NCBI RefSeq assembly: GCF_020921035.1
Contig: NC_063155.1
Span: 8,231,001-8,295,000 of the forward strand
Length of the DNA: 64,000 bases
Source: Rhodamnia argentea
Taxonomy: Eukaryota > Streptophyta > Magnoliopsida > Myrtales > Myrtaceae
Direction of reading: 5' to 3'
Shown here: positions 10,451 to 21,946 of the stretch, piece by piece
Layout: every line of letters begins with the position of its first letter
Position numbering within the stretch: position 1 is the first letter of the stretch
Position numbers and translations under genes: made by a program
The notes under the pieces: generated by a model
Told to the model about the DNA's origin: nothing
Database searches by the model: none
The model's input: only the letters and a program-made list of their open reading frames with translations

Positions 10451-11200
10451 CTTTACTTGAGCTTCTTATGAAGATGCGTATGCCGGAATCACTTCGTCGC
10501 GATCCATGGACGAAATGCCAAAGCTTTCTAACGATTAATATGTCAACGGGAATTTCCAGGAACTTGCAAGGTGACGTTGATGAGAGGAAGTTTGGCAGTT
10601 CTGGTTTCAATTTATTTTTCTAACGATTGAATCGCCGGAATTGCTAGTCGCGATTCCTTTTGGACCGAACAATCAATGCCGTAAAGGATAAACACACGTT
10701 ACCGCTTCGTTTGTTTCGCGAAAAAAATTATAGTATTGAGTATTGAAAAATGTAGCATACACTTGTTGAGCAAATATTCTTTCATTTTGTTATTGCCCGT
10801 CATTATATTTCCTTTTACTTTAGATGAGCACAAAGTGTTCAAAGCTTTCAGATTTGATTAAATTGAACAGACGCATGCAAGTCACTCTGACTGCATGCAT
10901 CGGATAAGGCTTAATCTGGGCAGTCGCAAAACCCATAAGATTCATCGTCCAAATGGGATACTTAATTACTTTAACGAAGTGCTCTGGAGAGCTCAAGCCA
11001 ACATACTTAAAACCGCAACTCTACACACAGGCAAATGGAATAATTCAGCACTTAGATCAAAGCTACGAAAGGCAAACGATCTTGGGTAAACAATCTTAGT
11101 AACTGATGTTTGTAGATTGGACGATGCTTTTTGAGAGCCGAACGAACGAAAGGGTAACTTCATCGAGAGCTCGAGCACTCGCGGTGTTCCGACGCCTTTC
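10451..11200. other. intergenic, includes an sHSP upstream remnant
   Basis: Positions 10,455-10,600 resemble other sHSP upstream regions (for example GCCGGAATCACTTCG-type and GGTGACGTTGATGAGAGG-type wording, compare 18,885-18,965). A TTCGTTTGTTTCGCG-type DNA-element end lies near 10,705. The remainder shows no gene. Confidence 0.4.
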
Positions 11201-11690
11201 TTAAGGCCAAGAAATCACGACGTGGATCGTCTTGAACCTATTGAGCGCGACGTCCTTGTACTGGCGCCACTTCCGAGGCCCGTGCCTCTTCGGAATCACG
11301 ACGGTGAGCACGCCGTCTGCGCTCATGGAAGCCGTGGCCCTGCTCAGCTTCATCTTATGGTTCCTCCGCAACTTCACCTGAGACAGTCTCGTCCCCTACG
11401 CCGATCACCCGCAGGGCATGGCCCCACCGGATCTCCACCCTCAGCTCGCCGGACTGCAGCCACGGCTTGTCCATCTTGTACACGAAAGCCTCCACCGTCT
11501 CTTCCTCGGTGACCTGGTCGTACGCCGTGGTGCCCAGTTCCCGTTTGGTGGCGAGAAGTTCGAGCGGGGCGACGAAAAAGAAGGCCGCGCCCTTGACCTT
11601 GTTCTGGGCCTCGCCGATTTTGTTCCGGGTCTTGTTGATCTTGTTCCAGATCCCGCCCCGTTGGCCGGCGGGAGGAGAAGAGGACTGCAT
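11201..11690 (-). pseudogene. small heat-shock protein copy D, intronless, frameshifted
   Basis: The ATG at 11,690 opens MQSSSPPAGQRGGIWNKINK, continues through IGEAQNKVKG and ELGTTAYDQVTEEE, then KMDKPWLQSGELRVEI. After DETV (about 11,383) the frame shifts and stops at EEP. The other frame carries on with VKLRRNHKM, then GVLTVVIPKRHGPRKW, to a stop at 11,201. The length and N-terminal region are the fullest of all copies, and it alone keeps a clear promoter. No intron interrupts the TRNKIGEAQ junction that is split in copy B. It is either a recent pseudogene or an intact gene with an assembly error; a protein truncated before the GVLTVVIPK strand would not be expected to fold as an sHSP. Confidence 0.65.
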
Positions 11691-11761
11691 GTCGACTTCA
11701 ATTTTCTCTTTTCTTGCTGCTGTGATTCACTGATGCAATTGCCCGGCGTTGCCTCGGTCTT

Positions 11762-11773
11762 CTTCTTATATAG
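11762..11773 (-). promoter_or_regulatory. TATA box of sHSP copy D
   Basis: CTATATAAGAAG on the minus strand lies about 75 bp upstream of the copy D ATG, with an A-rich leader (GCAAGAAAAGAGAAAATTG) in between. The corresponding place in copy E (about 18,865) reads CTTTGCAAGAAG, a decayed TATA. Confidence 0.6.
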
Positions 11774-11954
11774 ATCGAAGTGCCGGAGACGCGTGGTCGT
11801 GACGTTTGGATGAAATTGACTTTGATTGGGTGACTCTTCTTCTTTAACGATTGAATTGCCGGAATTGCTCGTCGTGATTCCTTTTGGGCTAAGCAACCAA
11901 TGCCGTATAGAACGGACGGACACTACCTATCAACAACAATAAAACAAGGTATAG

Positions 11955-12275
11955 TACTGAGCATAAGGTCATTAACGAGGATCAATATTATGAAAAATCC
12001 CAAATGGATATACCTGTGATATAAACTCACCCTAAACTAATTTTTTTTACCATCAAAAACCTCAAATTGGGTCAATACTACAAAATACTCCAAATTCGTA
12101 TATTTGTGATAAAATAGATGGTAAAACTCCCAAATCGATACACCCGTCAATTGTCACGTGTTATCCAATTCAGTAATTTGACGGTAAAATTTAAAGGAAA
12201 CTAACGGGGCGAAAATTTGTCACAAGTGCACCAATTTGAGGTTTTTCGTGATACTGAGCCTATTAATAATTATAG
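11955..12275. repeat. dispersed AT-rich repeat, family shared with 52,675-53,165
   Basis: Both copies contain TCACGTGTTATCCAATTCAG followed by TAATTT and GGTAAAATTTAA, and repeated 'CAAATTGATACACnTGTGA' wording in both orientations. It looks like a non-autonomous DNA element without a GC core. Confidence 0.55.
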
Positions 12276-12404
12276 ATGTGAGGCCACAACGATGAATTCG
12301 AACTGGACACTAAAATAAGCTTGCTTTATGTGCGTAGCATGACTACAACTAGGTTACGTATAAAGAGAAAGGAATAAAATTTCTACCCCAAAAAAAAAAG
12401 ATGT

Positions 12405-12665
12405 GAGGAAAATTACCAAAAAATCATCATCACCGAGCCGGTGAGGCTCGAGCCCTTGCTAGAGGCTGCAAGGCTCTCCGGTCGCGGACTGTCGTATCAT
12501 GTATGACGACCGGTGTCCAAACTAGTGATTTTCAACCAAAATTGATCGGATGTATTGAATTGGCACAAATGCAAAAGGTTTATAACCAAATTATATAAAA
12601 AAAAAAAATTAAGATTGAATTGGCATAACTATCATTAGGTTTAGGACTTTTTTGGTAATTCTCCC
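12405..12665. mobile_element. internally deleted foldback element (MULE-like MITE)
   Basis: The ends mirror each other: left GAGGAAAATTACCAAAAAATC, right (reversed) AGGGAGAATTACCAAAAAAG. A short GC-rich core (GAGCCGGTGAGGCTCGAGCC) sits near the left end. The right arm carries the family text (AAAATTGATCGGATG, GGTTTAGGACTTTTTTGG). Most of the left arm is gone. Confidence 0.55.
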
Positions 12666-12916
12666 TAAACATGTGTGATTCTAGCAATTACTCAAATGCA
12701 GAGAAAGTAGGAGGTTGTAACGCCCAAGGGTCCCACTTACACGATATTGTCGGCTTTGGGCTTTACAACCGGCACGATTTTTGTTTCTCTGGGCACTCTG
12801 CCCTTAAAAGGCCTCATGCAAGTGAATAATCCCCCAACCCTTTATAAATTAGCCAAAGACTCTCTCTCTAGGCAATGTGGGACAAGGAGTACCACCTCCT
12901 CCATGGGATGTTACAT

Positions 12917-15900
12917 TGTTGACACCTCGATTTTTAGTCAGTTTTCCTTTGGTTTTATTTTCCAAAATTCATTAAAAATTCACAAAAAAAATTTAAAAAT
13001 TGAAAAATCAACATTGGAAGCCTTGGCCAAGCTTAAGGAACCAATTTGGAACAAAAAATAATTTTTCATATTTTTCGCATTTTTTAATATTTTGGGAAAA
13101 TAGGAAAATACTTGAAAATTCATAAAAAAAATACTTTTCGAGGTCACAAAAATACAGAAAAATGTCCAATATTTTTATTTTAATTCCCTTTTCATATTGA
13201 CCTCAAGAGAAATTGAAAATTGAGTTCAATTTTAGGTGTTTCTTCACAATGCCTAAGGTTGAATTTGCACAAAAAATACCAATTGAGTCTTTTTATTTGC
13301 AATTTTTGCACATTTGGAGTTTAGACATTCAATTGTGGTCCCTTTGAACTTCAATTTAATCAATCGCACCCCCAATCGCACGAATTGCGCGAATTAGACA
13401 AAATCCCCAAGTTCTTTGCAATTTAGTCCCTTAATTTATCAAATTTTGAAATTACCTTTTATTGAGGGACTTTCGTGGCAAAATTGGACTGGTCCCCTAT
13501 GTTTTCAGGCATTTCAAATCGATCGGCATAGGTCTCATGGTCCAATTTGATCGAATTGACATCCAATTGAACTTTTCCCCGAATTGGGAATTTAGAAAAA
13601 TTTGGGGCTTTTGTGCAAATTGATGAAAATTTTTGGGCAAAACCACATTTCTAGACAATATCCACGTCCCTAAGTTCAATTTTGAAGTTTAATTGCAAAA
13701 ATTCCCAATAAATTTGGGTTAATTTTGAAAATTACACGTCGAACCGTTCGCGTCTGTCGGCCGGTCGAACCGGTCCTGAGTCGTGTCTTCTTAGCGTGAT
13801 TGAGGTTTGACAGCAGATTCACGGTCAATTGGATCTCAATTCAGCTTAATTGGATCAATTTGTTTAGGGCTTTTGTTCTCCGATTATGCCGCGACGATCA
13901 AGACCAACGGCGGGCCGCCGTGCGGAGCGGTCAAATTGCCGGTCAAGGCGCCGGCGTCCAAAGTCAACATTTCCCAAACCTTGTCAAATTTACGCTCGTT
14001 TGTGGCAAATTGGAGGTCTAACGGACGGGGACGAAATCCTAACTAATTCGTCACCGTCGGCGACCATTTGGACGTGTTGCCACGTGCAAAGCCTCGGCCA
14101 ACCCATTCGTATACGCGCGCATTTTTGAAAACCAAGTATAAAAGCTGAGGAAGGTTCTCGATCCGGGAGGCTCTTCGGCTGCGCAACCAAAGAATAGAGA
14201 GAGTGAGATAGATGAGAGAGAGCTCTCGAGTGACTTCCATCGCGGAGCTTGAGCAAGTCCGCATTGCTTCGTCGGCCGATCGAGCAAACCAAAGTGCGCA
14301 ATCAGTTCGAGCTCGCTGAGCTTGAGAGAGTCAATCGCACCGTTGGATTGTCAAGGAATCCTCCAAATCGGTGAGTTCACTTCTCGAGCTTCCTCGTGCG
14401 ACGATGGCATCATACGGTCCGGCGTTTTCATTGAAATTGTTGTGTGCTTTTACTCTTTGACTCCACTAACCACCATCGCACCTTCGTTTTGCATCGATTC
14501 TTCTCAAAACCTCGAGTCGGACCTCCTACTCTGCGGTCGGCCGGACTTCACAAACGGCGACTCGGGCTCGATCGAGCCCGAGGTGAGTCGAACTCGATTT
14601 TGCGTCGGCTTGGATTTGATTGTTATGCTCGTATTTCATGTTTGAGATTTGGATGCCGTTGGTAGCTCGTTCTTCGTTTGGTTGAAATTGTTCGATCTTA
14701 GGTATGTTAATCTAGATGTAGCAGTAGATTGGCGTTGGTTTGGTTGTCGGCGAGGTTTCCCGTTGATCTCGCCGGGAAACCTCGGCCTTGTTCGGCGTCG
14801 TCGCGAGCGCGATGCCGCGTGGCATGGTCCGGGTCAAGTCTTCGTGGCGTGGTCAACTTGGTGCGTCCTAGGTGTGTTCGGTGATAGGTCGTTCATGAGT
14901 TGGCTTGGTCGTTGGCGCGAACAACCTAGTCCCTAGATCACGGCTAGGAAAATTGGTAGATTTGATTTAGGCCGTAGATCTGATTTTTGGTATTTTTGGT
15001 TTTTGGTATATTAGACGGAAAATAGAAATAGGAACGGCGCCTTTTTGCCGGATTAGGCGTGCTTTTGCCTTAGAATGAACGGGGCCCGATTGGCCTAGGT
15101 TAGATCGTAGCCATTAAAGTGTTAAATGAAGTGACGTCGTTTGGGGGATAAAGTGTCGTCGTTTAGCCTTTAGATAGAATAGCGGCCGATCTGCTTAGTC
15201 TTAATCGTGACCGTTCAGCACTAAATGATGCGGCTCGTTTTGGTTCAGCGTTGCGGCTCGGATTGGCCTTTTTAATCTTGGCCGTCCGTTTATATGCGTT
15301 TTCATTAGGAGACCGGGCGCGTGTTTCCCTAGGCGGATCGACGGTGAGATTGATCCGTGATTGATCCCGGCGTCCATTCCATTTTGATATATTCGGATAT
15401 TAGGAAATGTTTTAGAAAATCAAAATAAATAGAATAGTACACATACGGCACCGTATAGGGTCGGCGGGTCGGGGGGTCGGCCGGGTTGACCGTTGACCGG
15501 TTTGACCCGGTCCGGTTCTTTAATAAAAAAAAAAAAAAAAAAATTTTCAAAACCCAAAATTGCAAAATACTTGAAAATTCATAATTTTTTAAAATTTCTA
15601 AAATTCCTGATCGATTGGGACTCATAAAATCTGGATCGAAAATTTTGAACTCGGGTCGATCGTGTCGTCCGGATAATTCCCAATATTTTTGAAAAATAAG
15701 TAAAATTCCAAAATTAGAAAATTAGAAAATTCCATAAATCACAAAAATGGGAAATGGCCACATTATTGGCCCGACTCATTTTGTGATTTTGCGACCCCCA
15801 AAAATGACCATTCTACCCTTTTTTTTTAAATCACCCCGACACCCAAATTTGTTTTTGTGTGGGCGTATGGCCATTTTAGACATATTAAACCTTGATTGAT

Positions 15901-16350
15901 TGATTTGATTATTTGTAATGATTTTGATTGGCATTAAATTTCTTAATTGTGATTGATTAGGATAGAAAATTCCCATGCATGAAAATTTGCTGTTAGGACC
16001 TACCTCACCCAATATCGTCGCTGTTCTTAGGTTGAAAGACACTCAACATCGGTAACCGAAGGGCGTCATTTAAAATTTGGCGTAACCAAGTCCCCGGACC
16101 CAAATGTTTTCGGGCCGAACGGTTTCCCCAACCGCTCGTAGGTTTTCCGATCGTACCTTCCAATAAATCGATCGGTGGCGACTCCAAATTGCATGTACAC
16201 CTCGCTGCCACCCGACCACCCAAGGTCATTTGTATTTGAAAATTTTCCCGACATGCGATTCGAGTAATGGGTCTTGGGAGAGACTCGCATCCACATAAAT
16301 ATATATATAAAGGAGGGATCGGCTCATTAACCTCACTCACCTCCGCCCTA
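12917..16350 (+). mobile_element. long solo LTR (Ty3/gypsy, possibly Tat/Ogre-like) nested in the TRIM element
   Basis: It begins TGTTGACACC, and the 5-bp TACAT occurs just before it (12,912-12,916) and just after it (16,351-16,355). The target was the junction of the TRIM terminal repeat. A promoter-like TATAAAAG near 14,137 would be the U3/R border. A GGTGGCGACTCC string near 16,180 resembles the tRNA-binding wording of Tat-lineage elements. No gag-pol genes are inside, so it is best read as a solo LTR of about 3.4 kb left by LTR recombination. The right end (CCGCCCTA) does not show the usual CA, so that border is less certain. Frames between 13,800 and 14,940 belong to this fossil. Confidence 0.55.
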
Positions 16351-16359
16351 TACATACTC

Positions 16360-16590
16360 CCCCCTTAACGGTGCAGTGTCCCCGTTGTGTCCTCGGCGGC
16401 ACCAGCGAGCACCCATTGCGGCCCTACACGCCGTCGAGCATCCCCGCCGTGCCCTCAACAACACTAGCAAGCACCCACTGCCCCACGAGCACCCACTGCG
16501 GCCCCACAAGTTGTCGAGCGCCCCCGTTGTGCCCTCGGTGGCACCAACGAGCATCCACTACAGCCCCACATGCTGTCGAGAGTCGGCTCT
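16360..16590. repeat. short degenerate repeats inside the TRIM interior
   Basis: Variants of GAGCACCCACTGCGGCCC and 'GTTGTGCCCTCGGTGGCACC' recur three to four times. This fills nearly all of the non-inserted TRIM interior and explains the proline/arginine-rich open frames there. Confidence 0.6.
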
Positions 16591-16904
16591 GATACCAATT
16601 ATAACGCTCGGGGGTCCCACTTGCACGATATTGTCCGCTTTGGACTTTGCAACCCGCATGATTTTTGTTTTTCTGGGCCCCCCCCCCCCAAAAGGCCTCA
16701 TGCAAGTGAATAATCTCCCAACCCCTTATAAATTAGTCCAAGACTCCCTCTTTAGACAATGTGGGACAAGGAGTACCACCCCCTCCATGGGATGTTACAG
16801 AGGTAGTGTTAACTTTAAACATTGTGGAAACCACTCATTGTTAATAGCTGTTTCCCAATCTTATTCGAGAATTGTGGACCAAAGATACTTGTCTATCTTT
16901 AGAA

Positions 16905-17757
16905 AGGGTAAGTACATTACAAGTGTCATAACTTATGTATGACACTTACTAGAGTGCCATAACTTTTTTTTGCTTACTTAAGTGCCATAACTTTTAAAAA
17001 TCGATCACTTGAGTGCCATCGCCTATTTGGCTCATTGGAAATCCTACGTGGCCTCGGAAAGTCCGACATGGCATCGCCGACACGATTTTTTTGAACTTTT
17101 TAATATTTTTTGGAATATATTTATTGTTTATTTTTTTTATTTTTTTAATTTCCTTGTGTAATTTTATTTTTTTTTATGGTTTATGACATTTGCCGGCGAG
17201 GGTCATCGGCAACCCTCGTCGCCCATGAATTTGTTGCCGAGGAGCGAGGGCCGCCTTGTCCTCGGCTAATAGGGCTATGATGGCCATGGGCGGCCTCACC
17301 GACAGCGGGCTAGGACGAGGGCGAGGGCCCTCGCGGCCCCACCGGCCATGACCACGAAGGTCCTCGCCCGGACCACGCGAGGGCCATCGCACCCTCTCCT
17401 TCCCAACTATGGGCGGTGTCGTGACGACCCTTGCCCATGGTCATCGCTACGCTCGCCTCTCGACAATGAATTCGTGGCCCGCAAGGGCCGCCAGTGACCC
17501 TCGCCGGCCAATGTAAAAAAAGCAGAAAATAAAAAAATAAAAATGGAAAATAATATAAAATAATGATTAAAAAAATCCACGTGTGACGAAAAAATCAATA
17601 AAAAATAAAAAAAAAATACACATGACGATTTGGCGGAAGTGGCACTCAAGTGATCGGTTTTGCTCCGATTTGGTATTCAAGTGAGCGAGAAAAAAAGTTG
17701 TGGTAATCAAGTGATCACTGTACAAAAGTTATAACACTCGCGATGTACTTATCTCAT
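16905..17757. mobile_element. foldback DNA element, second family, with GC-rich core
   Basis: The left end GGTAAGTACATTACAAGTGT and the reversed right end GATAAGTACATCGCGAGTGT are mirror images. Sub-terminal 'CACTTGAGTGCCA' and 'GTGGCACTCAAGTGATCG' blocks also mirror each other. The core (17,190-17,510) is GC-rich with AT-rich shoulders, the same architecture as the first family but with different arms. No transposase is present. Confidence 0.65.
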
Positions 17758-17894
17758 CTTTAGAATCTTCAAAGAATTGGATTGTTTCCTTGCTACCACC
17801 TCCATCCCCATCGTCCCTTTACCACCTCCCTTCCCATCGGCGCAACACCAAACTCAACGGGGATAGGTGGCATCGGCAGGCAAGATGCATTCGT

Positions 17895-19000
17895 TCAATC
17901 ATTTTTGGAAATCTTAATGCAAATGGTCTTGAATCTGAATCCAATATCCGCGTACCTCTTTCGAGGCGGGTCCCTCTTGGGAACTTTGGCCGTGATCGCT
18001 CTGTCGCAGTTCGCCGAAGCTGCGGCCCTACTCACCCTCACCTTGTGATTCTTCGGCAACCTCGCCTTGGCCATTGGAGCATGCCTCTTCGGCCAATGAC
18101 TTGCAATGCCCGCCCCCACCTGATCTCCACCCTCACCTCCTCCACCGACCGTTGCTCGTCCACCTTGTACACTTAGTCCGCCGCCGTCTCTTCCTTGGAG
18201 ACTAGGCGGTAAGGCGCCGTTCCCAACTCACACCGGGATGAGGCATTGTCGAGTGGGGAATGTGTGCCCTTCACCAGCGCTTGATACACATCTTCAGGAA
18301 CTGGTGGCCGGGAACTCATATTTTTTCTCTCTCAGTGCTTCCCTCTTTTAACATTGAACGGATAATGACTCAAAGTGGTCCTTTAATTTTGGCCCATTGC
18401 GTAACGGGATCCCTGAATTTTTAATTTAATCAATACGATCTCTAAACTTTTGATTTGTTCAATATAGTCCCCGGACAATATGAAAATGTTCAATATTGCC
18501 CCTAATCTTAAATTGATGGAAGGACTACATTGAAAAATTTCATATAATTCATCGTCTACATTAAATACGTACCAAAAGTCTAGTGACCACATTAAGCATT
18601 AGGCCAAAGTTCGGGAATCCACATCGAACAAATGAAAAGTTTAAGGATCGCATTGCATATTAGGCTAAAATTTATGGATCATTTATGTCATGATCCCTTA
18701 AATAAGCAGGGGGTTTGGCTGAAATGGAAGACCTCTTCTTCGAATGCCTCCTTGGGCTTGTCCTGTGGGTCTGAGGAAAGCAAGAGAAATGGCATGATGA
18801 TTTCAGTTTTCATTTGAAGATCGAAAATCGTGATTCGCCGATGCAATGCCGACATTGCTGGCTCTTCTTGCAAAGATCAAAATGCCGGAATCGCTTCATT
18901 GTGGCGTATGCATGAAAAGCCAAAGCCTTGGAATGTATGAAATGCCGGAATTGCTCGTCGTGATTCCTCCCGCGCTGAGCAAACATTGCCGTCTTTGGAG
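17895..19000 (-). pseudogene. small heat-shock protein copy E, degenerate and split by a MITE
   Basis: Fragments run in order on the minus strand: SPLDNASSRCELGTAPYRLV with KEETAAD then a stop; an EEVRVEIRWGRALQVIG block; and, in a shifted frame, NHKVRVSRAAAS followed by ITAKVPKRD, where the normal GVLTVVIPK should be; the tail ends IKISKND. Upstream sequence at about 18,830-19,000 matches the copy D promoter region (GGCATTTTGATCTTTGCAAG) with a decayed TATA. An inverted-repeat element (18,361-18,692) separates coding and promoter parts. Confidence 0.65.
18361..18692. mobile_element. palindromic MITE inside sHSP copy E
   Basis: The left arm (GGCCCATTGCGTAACGGGATC, CTAAACTTTTGATTTGTTC) is mirrored on the right (GAACAAATGAAAAGTTTAAG, GGATCGCATTGCATATTAGG). 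There is no GC core and no coding sequence. Its position between the E promoter remnant and E coding remnant shows insertion into the gene. Confidence 0.65.
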
Positions 19001-19394
19001 GAAAAGGTAGTGGAAAAAGTGGGGACGGACCTTGCGAGTGGTCGGCCGGCTGGAGGGGACGATCGGACAGTCGAGGTGAAGTTGCCGCCACTTTCGGGCC
19101 GACAGGATGGTCAGATGGTCGAGAGTGTAATGGTAAATTCGGAGTGGATACCAAACTTGAAAGAAAGCTTGTTTTATATTTATAGTATGTTCGATTTATA
19201 TGGTTGGGTGAGGCATTTGCCACATACGGGCATTATTGTGAGAGTAGTACGTATATATAGAACGAAATAAGAATTTTAAAAAATCGAGCAATTATTTAAT
19301 CGACTGGATGCACTGGGCTAGTTATTAAAGATGTGTGAATTGAGGAATTATCCGATAAAGAGAAACTACTAGGTAGTTCCAAATTTTGAAGAGA
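19001..19394. other. intergenic, no supported gene
   Basis: A moderately GC-rich patch (19,010-19,100) yields open frames but nothing I recognise. Confidence 0.4.
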
Positions 19395-20053
19395 GAGAGA
19401 GTATAAAAAAGTCTTAAACCTATTACATTAATATCAATTAAATACTAAACCGTTTAGTTGAGTCAATTTAGTCCTAAACCTCTTGCATTTTTGTCAATTG
19501 AGTACATCCGGCTAATTTTGACTGAAAATCGATGATGTGGATACTAGGTCTTTCTACATGGCAAGACCAACGTCAACGTTGAAATTTTTTAAATATTTTA
19601 CGATATTATTTTTTTATCTTTAATAATTTTTTTGTTTTTTTCTTAATTTTTTTATATGGGGCAAGGGCGTCGCTACCCTCGTCGGTCACAATGAGGGTCC
19701 GCCAGCCCATACCTAGCTGTTGGCGAGGGTTGCCGATCCTTGCCTAGGGATGGAACGGGTCAACCAACAACCCTTGTTGGCCCTCAATAAAAAAAAATAA
19801 AGAAAAGGAAAAGGCAAATCCAAAAAATTTATTAAAAAATAAAAAAATACATATATTTAAAAAGTCCATGTTAGCATCGATCGTGCCACATAGAATGACC
19901 AATGCTCACGTCAGAAATTTCCAGTTAAAATTGGCCAGATTGACTCAATTGATATAAATGCAAAAGATATATGACTAAATTGACACAATTGAAAGGTTTA
20001 TGGCTGAATTGACATCAATGCAACAAGTTTATGACTTTTTGAAAAAATTTCCC
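19395..20053. mobile_element. foldback (MULE-like) element, family 1, with GC core
   Basis: The left arm (GTCTTAAACCTATTACATTA, AGTCCTAAACCTCTTGCATT, CATCCGGCTAATTTTGAC) is mirrored by the right arm (AATTGGCCAGATTGACTCAA, ATCAATGCAACAAGTTTATG). The core at 19,655-19,785 is GC-rich. Outer ends are worn, so coordinates are approximate. Confidence 0.6.
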
Positions 20054-20213
20054 TAAATTTTGATGTAAGTGAAAGTTTGAAATATAAAAAAGTGAGGCAA
20101 ATAAGCATTTTCCTTGAACATAAATACAGATACATGATTATACAAAATATGAATAAAAATACTCTCCTAGAGAGAGTATATTATATTATCTTTGATGTAA
20201 ATCATATTTATCC

Positions 20214-20876
20214 GGGAATACTTAGCAAAAAAGTCTTAAACATATTAGATGGTTGCCAATTCAGTTTTAAACTTTTTAATTTAGCCAATTTAGTCTTAAA
20301 GCTTTTGACAATTTGCCAATATAGTCATTCTGATTAATTTTTCCTGAAAATTGCTTACGTGAACGTCGATCGTCCTATTTGTTATGGCAGGCATCAAGGT
20401 GGATAACTTTTGCAATCTTTAGTGATTTTTTTTATTTTTTTTAATTTTTATCCTTTATTTATTTTTAAAAAGGTTAGTCGAGGGCTTTGAGTGAGGGTTG
20501 TGATGCCTTCGCCGGCTCCAAGAAAGGACATTGCAGCCCTCGTTGGATTTGGGTGTGGCCAAACCTCCTAGATCCGGCAAGGGCGTTGCGGCCCTTGTAT
20601 GTGTCCGACGGAGGGAAATTAGAAAAAAAAATCATAAAATTTAATAAAAAATTTCACAAAACAGAACTAAAAAACTAAAAAATATGTCTATGCTAGAGCT
20701 AGCTATGCCACGTAAGGTTGTCAACGTCCACACCAATGATTTTTGGCCAATAATGGTTGAAAAAACTTTTTTGGTAAATCATCAAAAGGTTTAGCATTAA
20801 AATTGAAAAAATTAAAATTTTTAGGACTGAATTAACATATATGCAATAAGTTGAGAACTATTTTGGTGATTTTCTC
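20214..20876. mobile_element. foldback (MULE-like) element, family 1, with GC core
   Basis: It starts GGGAATACTTAGCAAAAAAG and ends CTATTTTGGTGATTTTCTC, with arms that mirror each other as in neighbouring copies. A short GC-rich core sits at 20,470-20,610. It is flanked by two other foldback elements, so 19,395-21,671 is a cluster of three. Confidence 0.6.
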
Positions 20877-20920
20877 AATTCATTTGTACCGTTAATCAAA
20901 TGAAAATACAAAGAAATTAG

Positions 20921-21671
20921 GGATAAGTGCACTAGTAGTCCTAAAACTTGCTAGAAAAGTGCAATTGAATCCTAACACTTACAAAATATGGAATCACGTC
21001 TTAAAACTTGTGAAATAGGTGCAATCGAGTACTTCAACTAACTTTGTTCAACTTGGCTACCTAAAAATGATGACGTAGGTTTTTCAATATTTTCTCTTAC
21101 TTACATGGTGATGACATGACAAAAGCATGAATCATAAGGCTAAAACAACATCATTTTGGTCTCAATATAAATTTTAATAATTTAAATTAAATTAACAATA
21201 AGCTAAATTTAAATTCAAACAAAAAGAGCCAAGGGCTCGCAACCCTCATTGATTGCAAGCAATGGCCTGTAAACCTAACCGGGGCTCGGCGACCCCCGCC
21301 AACCATTCCCCCACCATTGTTGGCCTTTTCCCAACAATGATGGGGCAGTGGCGGCGAGGGCTGCGAAAGCCCTCGCCGCCTTTTTTCCAACTCTCTCTTT
21401 TTTTTAATGTAATCCATTTTCTAATTAAGTTTAAATGCAATTTATATAGAAAATCATAGTGGACCAAAGTGACGTCATTTTAGCCACATCATTATTACAT
21501 AAGATTAAAAAAAAATCACTAGCACTTTCTTTCAATCAAGCTGGACGGAGTTAACAAAGGGAGTTGATTATTTCAATTTGACAAGTTTTAGAACTTAATT
21601 GTACTTTTTAAAAGTTTTAAAACTTAATTGTACTTTCTTGATAAGTTTTAAGGTTTACCGTACACTTATCC
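20921..21671. mobile_element. foldback element, third family (GGATAAGTGCAC ends)
   Basis: The left end GGATAAGTGCACTAGTAGTCC mirrors the right end, which reads GGATAAGTGTACGGTAAACC in reverse. Sub-terminal 'AAAAGTGCAATTGAATCCTA' and 'AACTTAATTGTACTTTTTAA' also mirror. The GC-rich core at 21,230-21,390 contains an inner palindrome ('GGCGAGGGCTGCGAAAGCCC'). It is non-coding. Confidence 0.65.
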
Positions 21672-21946
21672 TTTTTAATATTCTTTATATAATATTTCAT
21701 TTTTTTCAGTTATACTACCTTTTAATTTAGACCAATATTGAAGTTTACTGTACTTTCAATTTGATGAAATTTCATAAATACGTGCAAATCATGCACCCCG
21801 ACCACGTGCATCGCATAAGGGTCCATTCATAGGGTGGTAGTCACATCCTATAGTGTTACATTTGAGTTAGATTTACTTCATCCAAATCAAACAGTTAATC
21901 ACTTAATCTTTGGGCAGTTCAAACCAACATATTCATATAATAATAG

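Larger units (their letters stand above)
12716..16799 (-). mobile_element. TRIM-type LTR element with a nested solo LTR
   Basis: Two 200-bp terminal repeats (12,716-12,915 and 16,600-16,799) begin TGTAAC or its variant and end GTTACA. They are bounded by the 5-bp target duplication GAGGT (12,711-12,715 and 16,800-16,804). Inside the right-hand repeat, on the minus strand, lies an initiator-methionine-tRNA primer site (TGGTATCAGAGCC, about 16,586-16,598). A polypurine run (TTAAGGGGGGAGT) lies at the other border near 16,357-16,370. Without the nested insertion the element is about 650 bp with only about 245 bp of interior and no genes, which is the TRIM layout. The two repeats differ at very roughly 13 percent of sites by eye, so it is old. 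It looks structurally whole apart from the insertion. Confidence 0.8.

Noticed and set aside
13800-14936. Several plus-strand frames, up to 107 codons
   Set aside because: They lie inside the long solo LTR around its promoter-like region and overlap each other in different frames; no protein family recognised.
16371-16942. 188-codon plus-strand frame
   Set aside because: It runs through the TRIM interior repeats and a terminal repeat; it is explained by the element.
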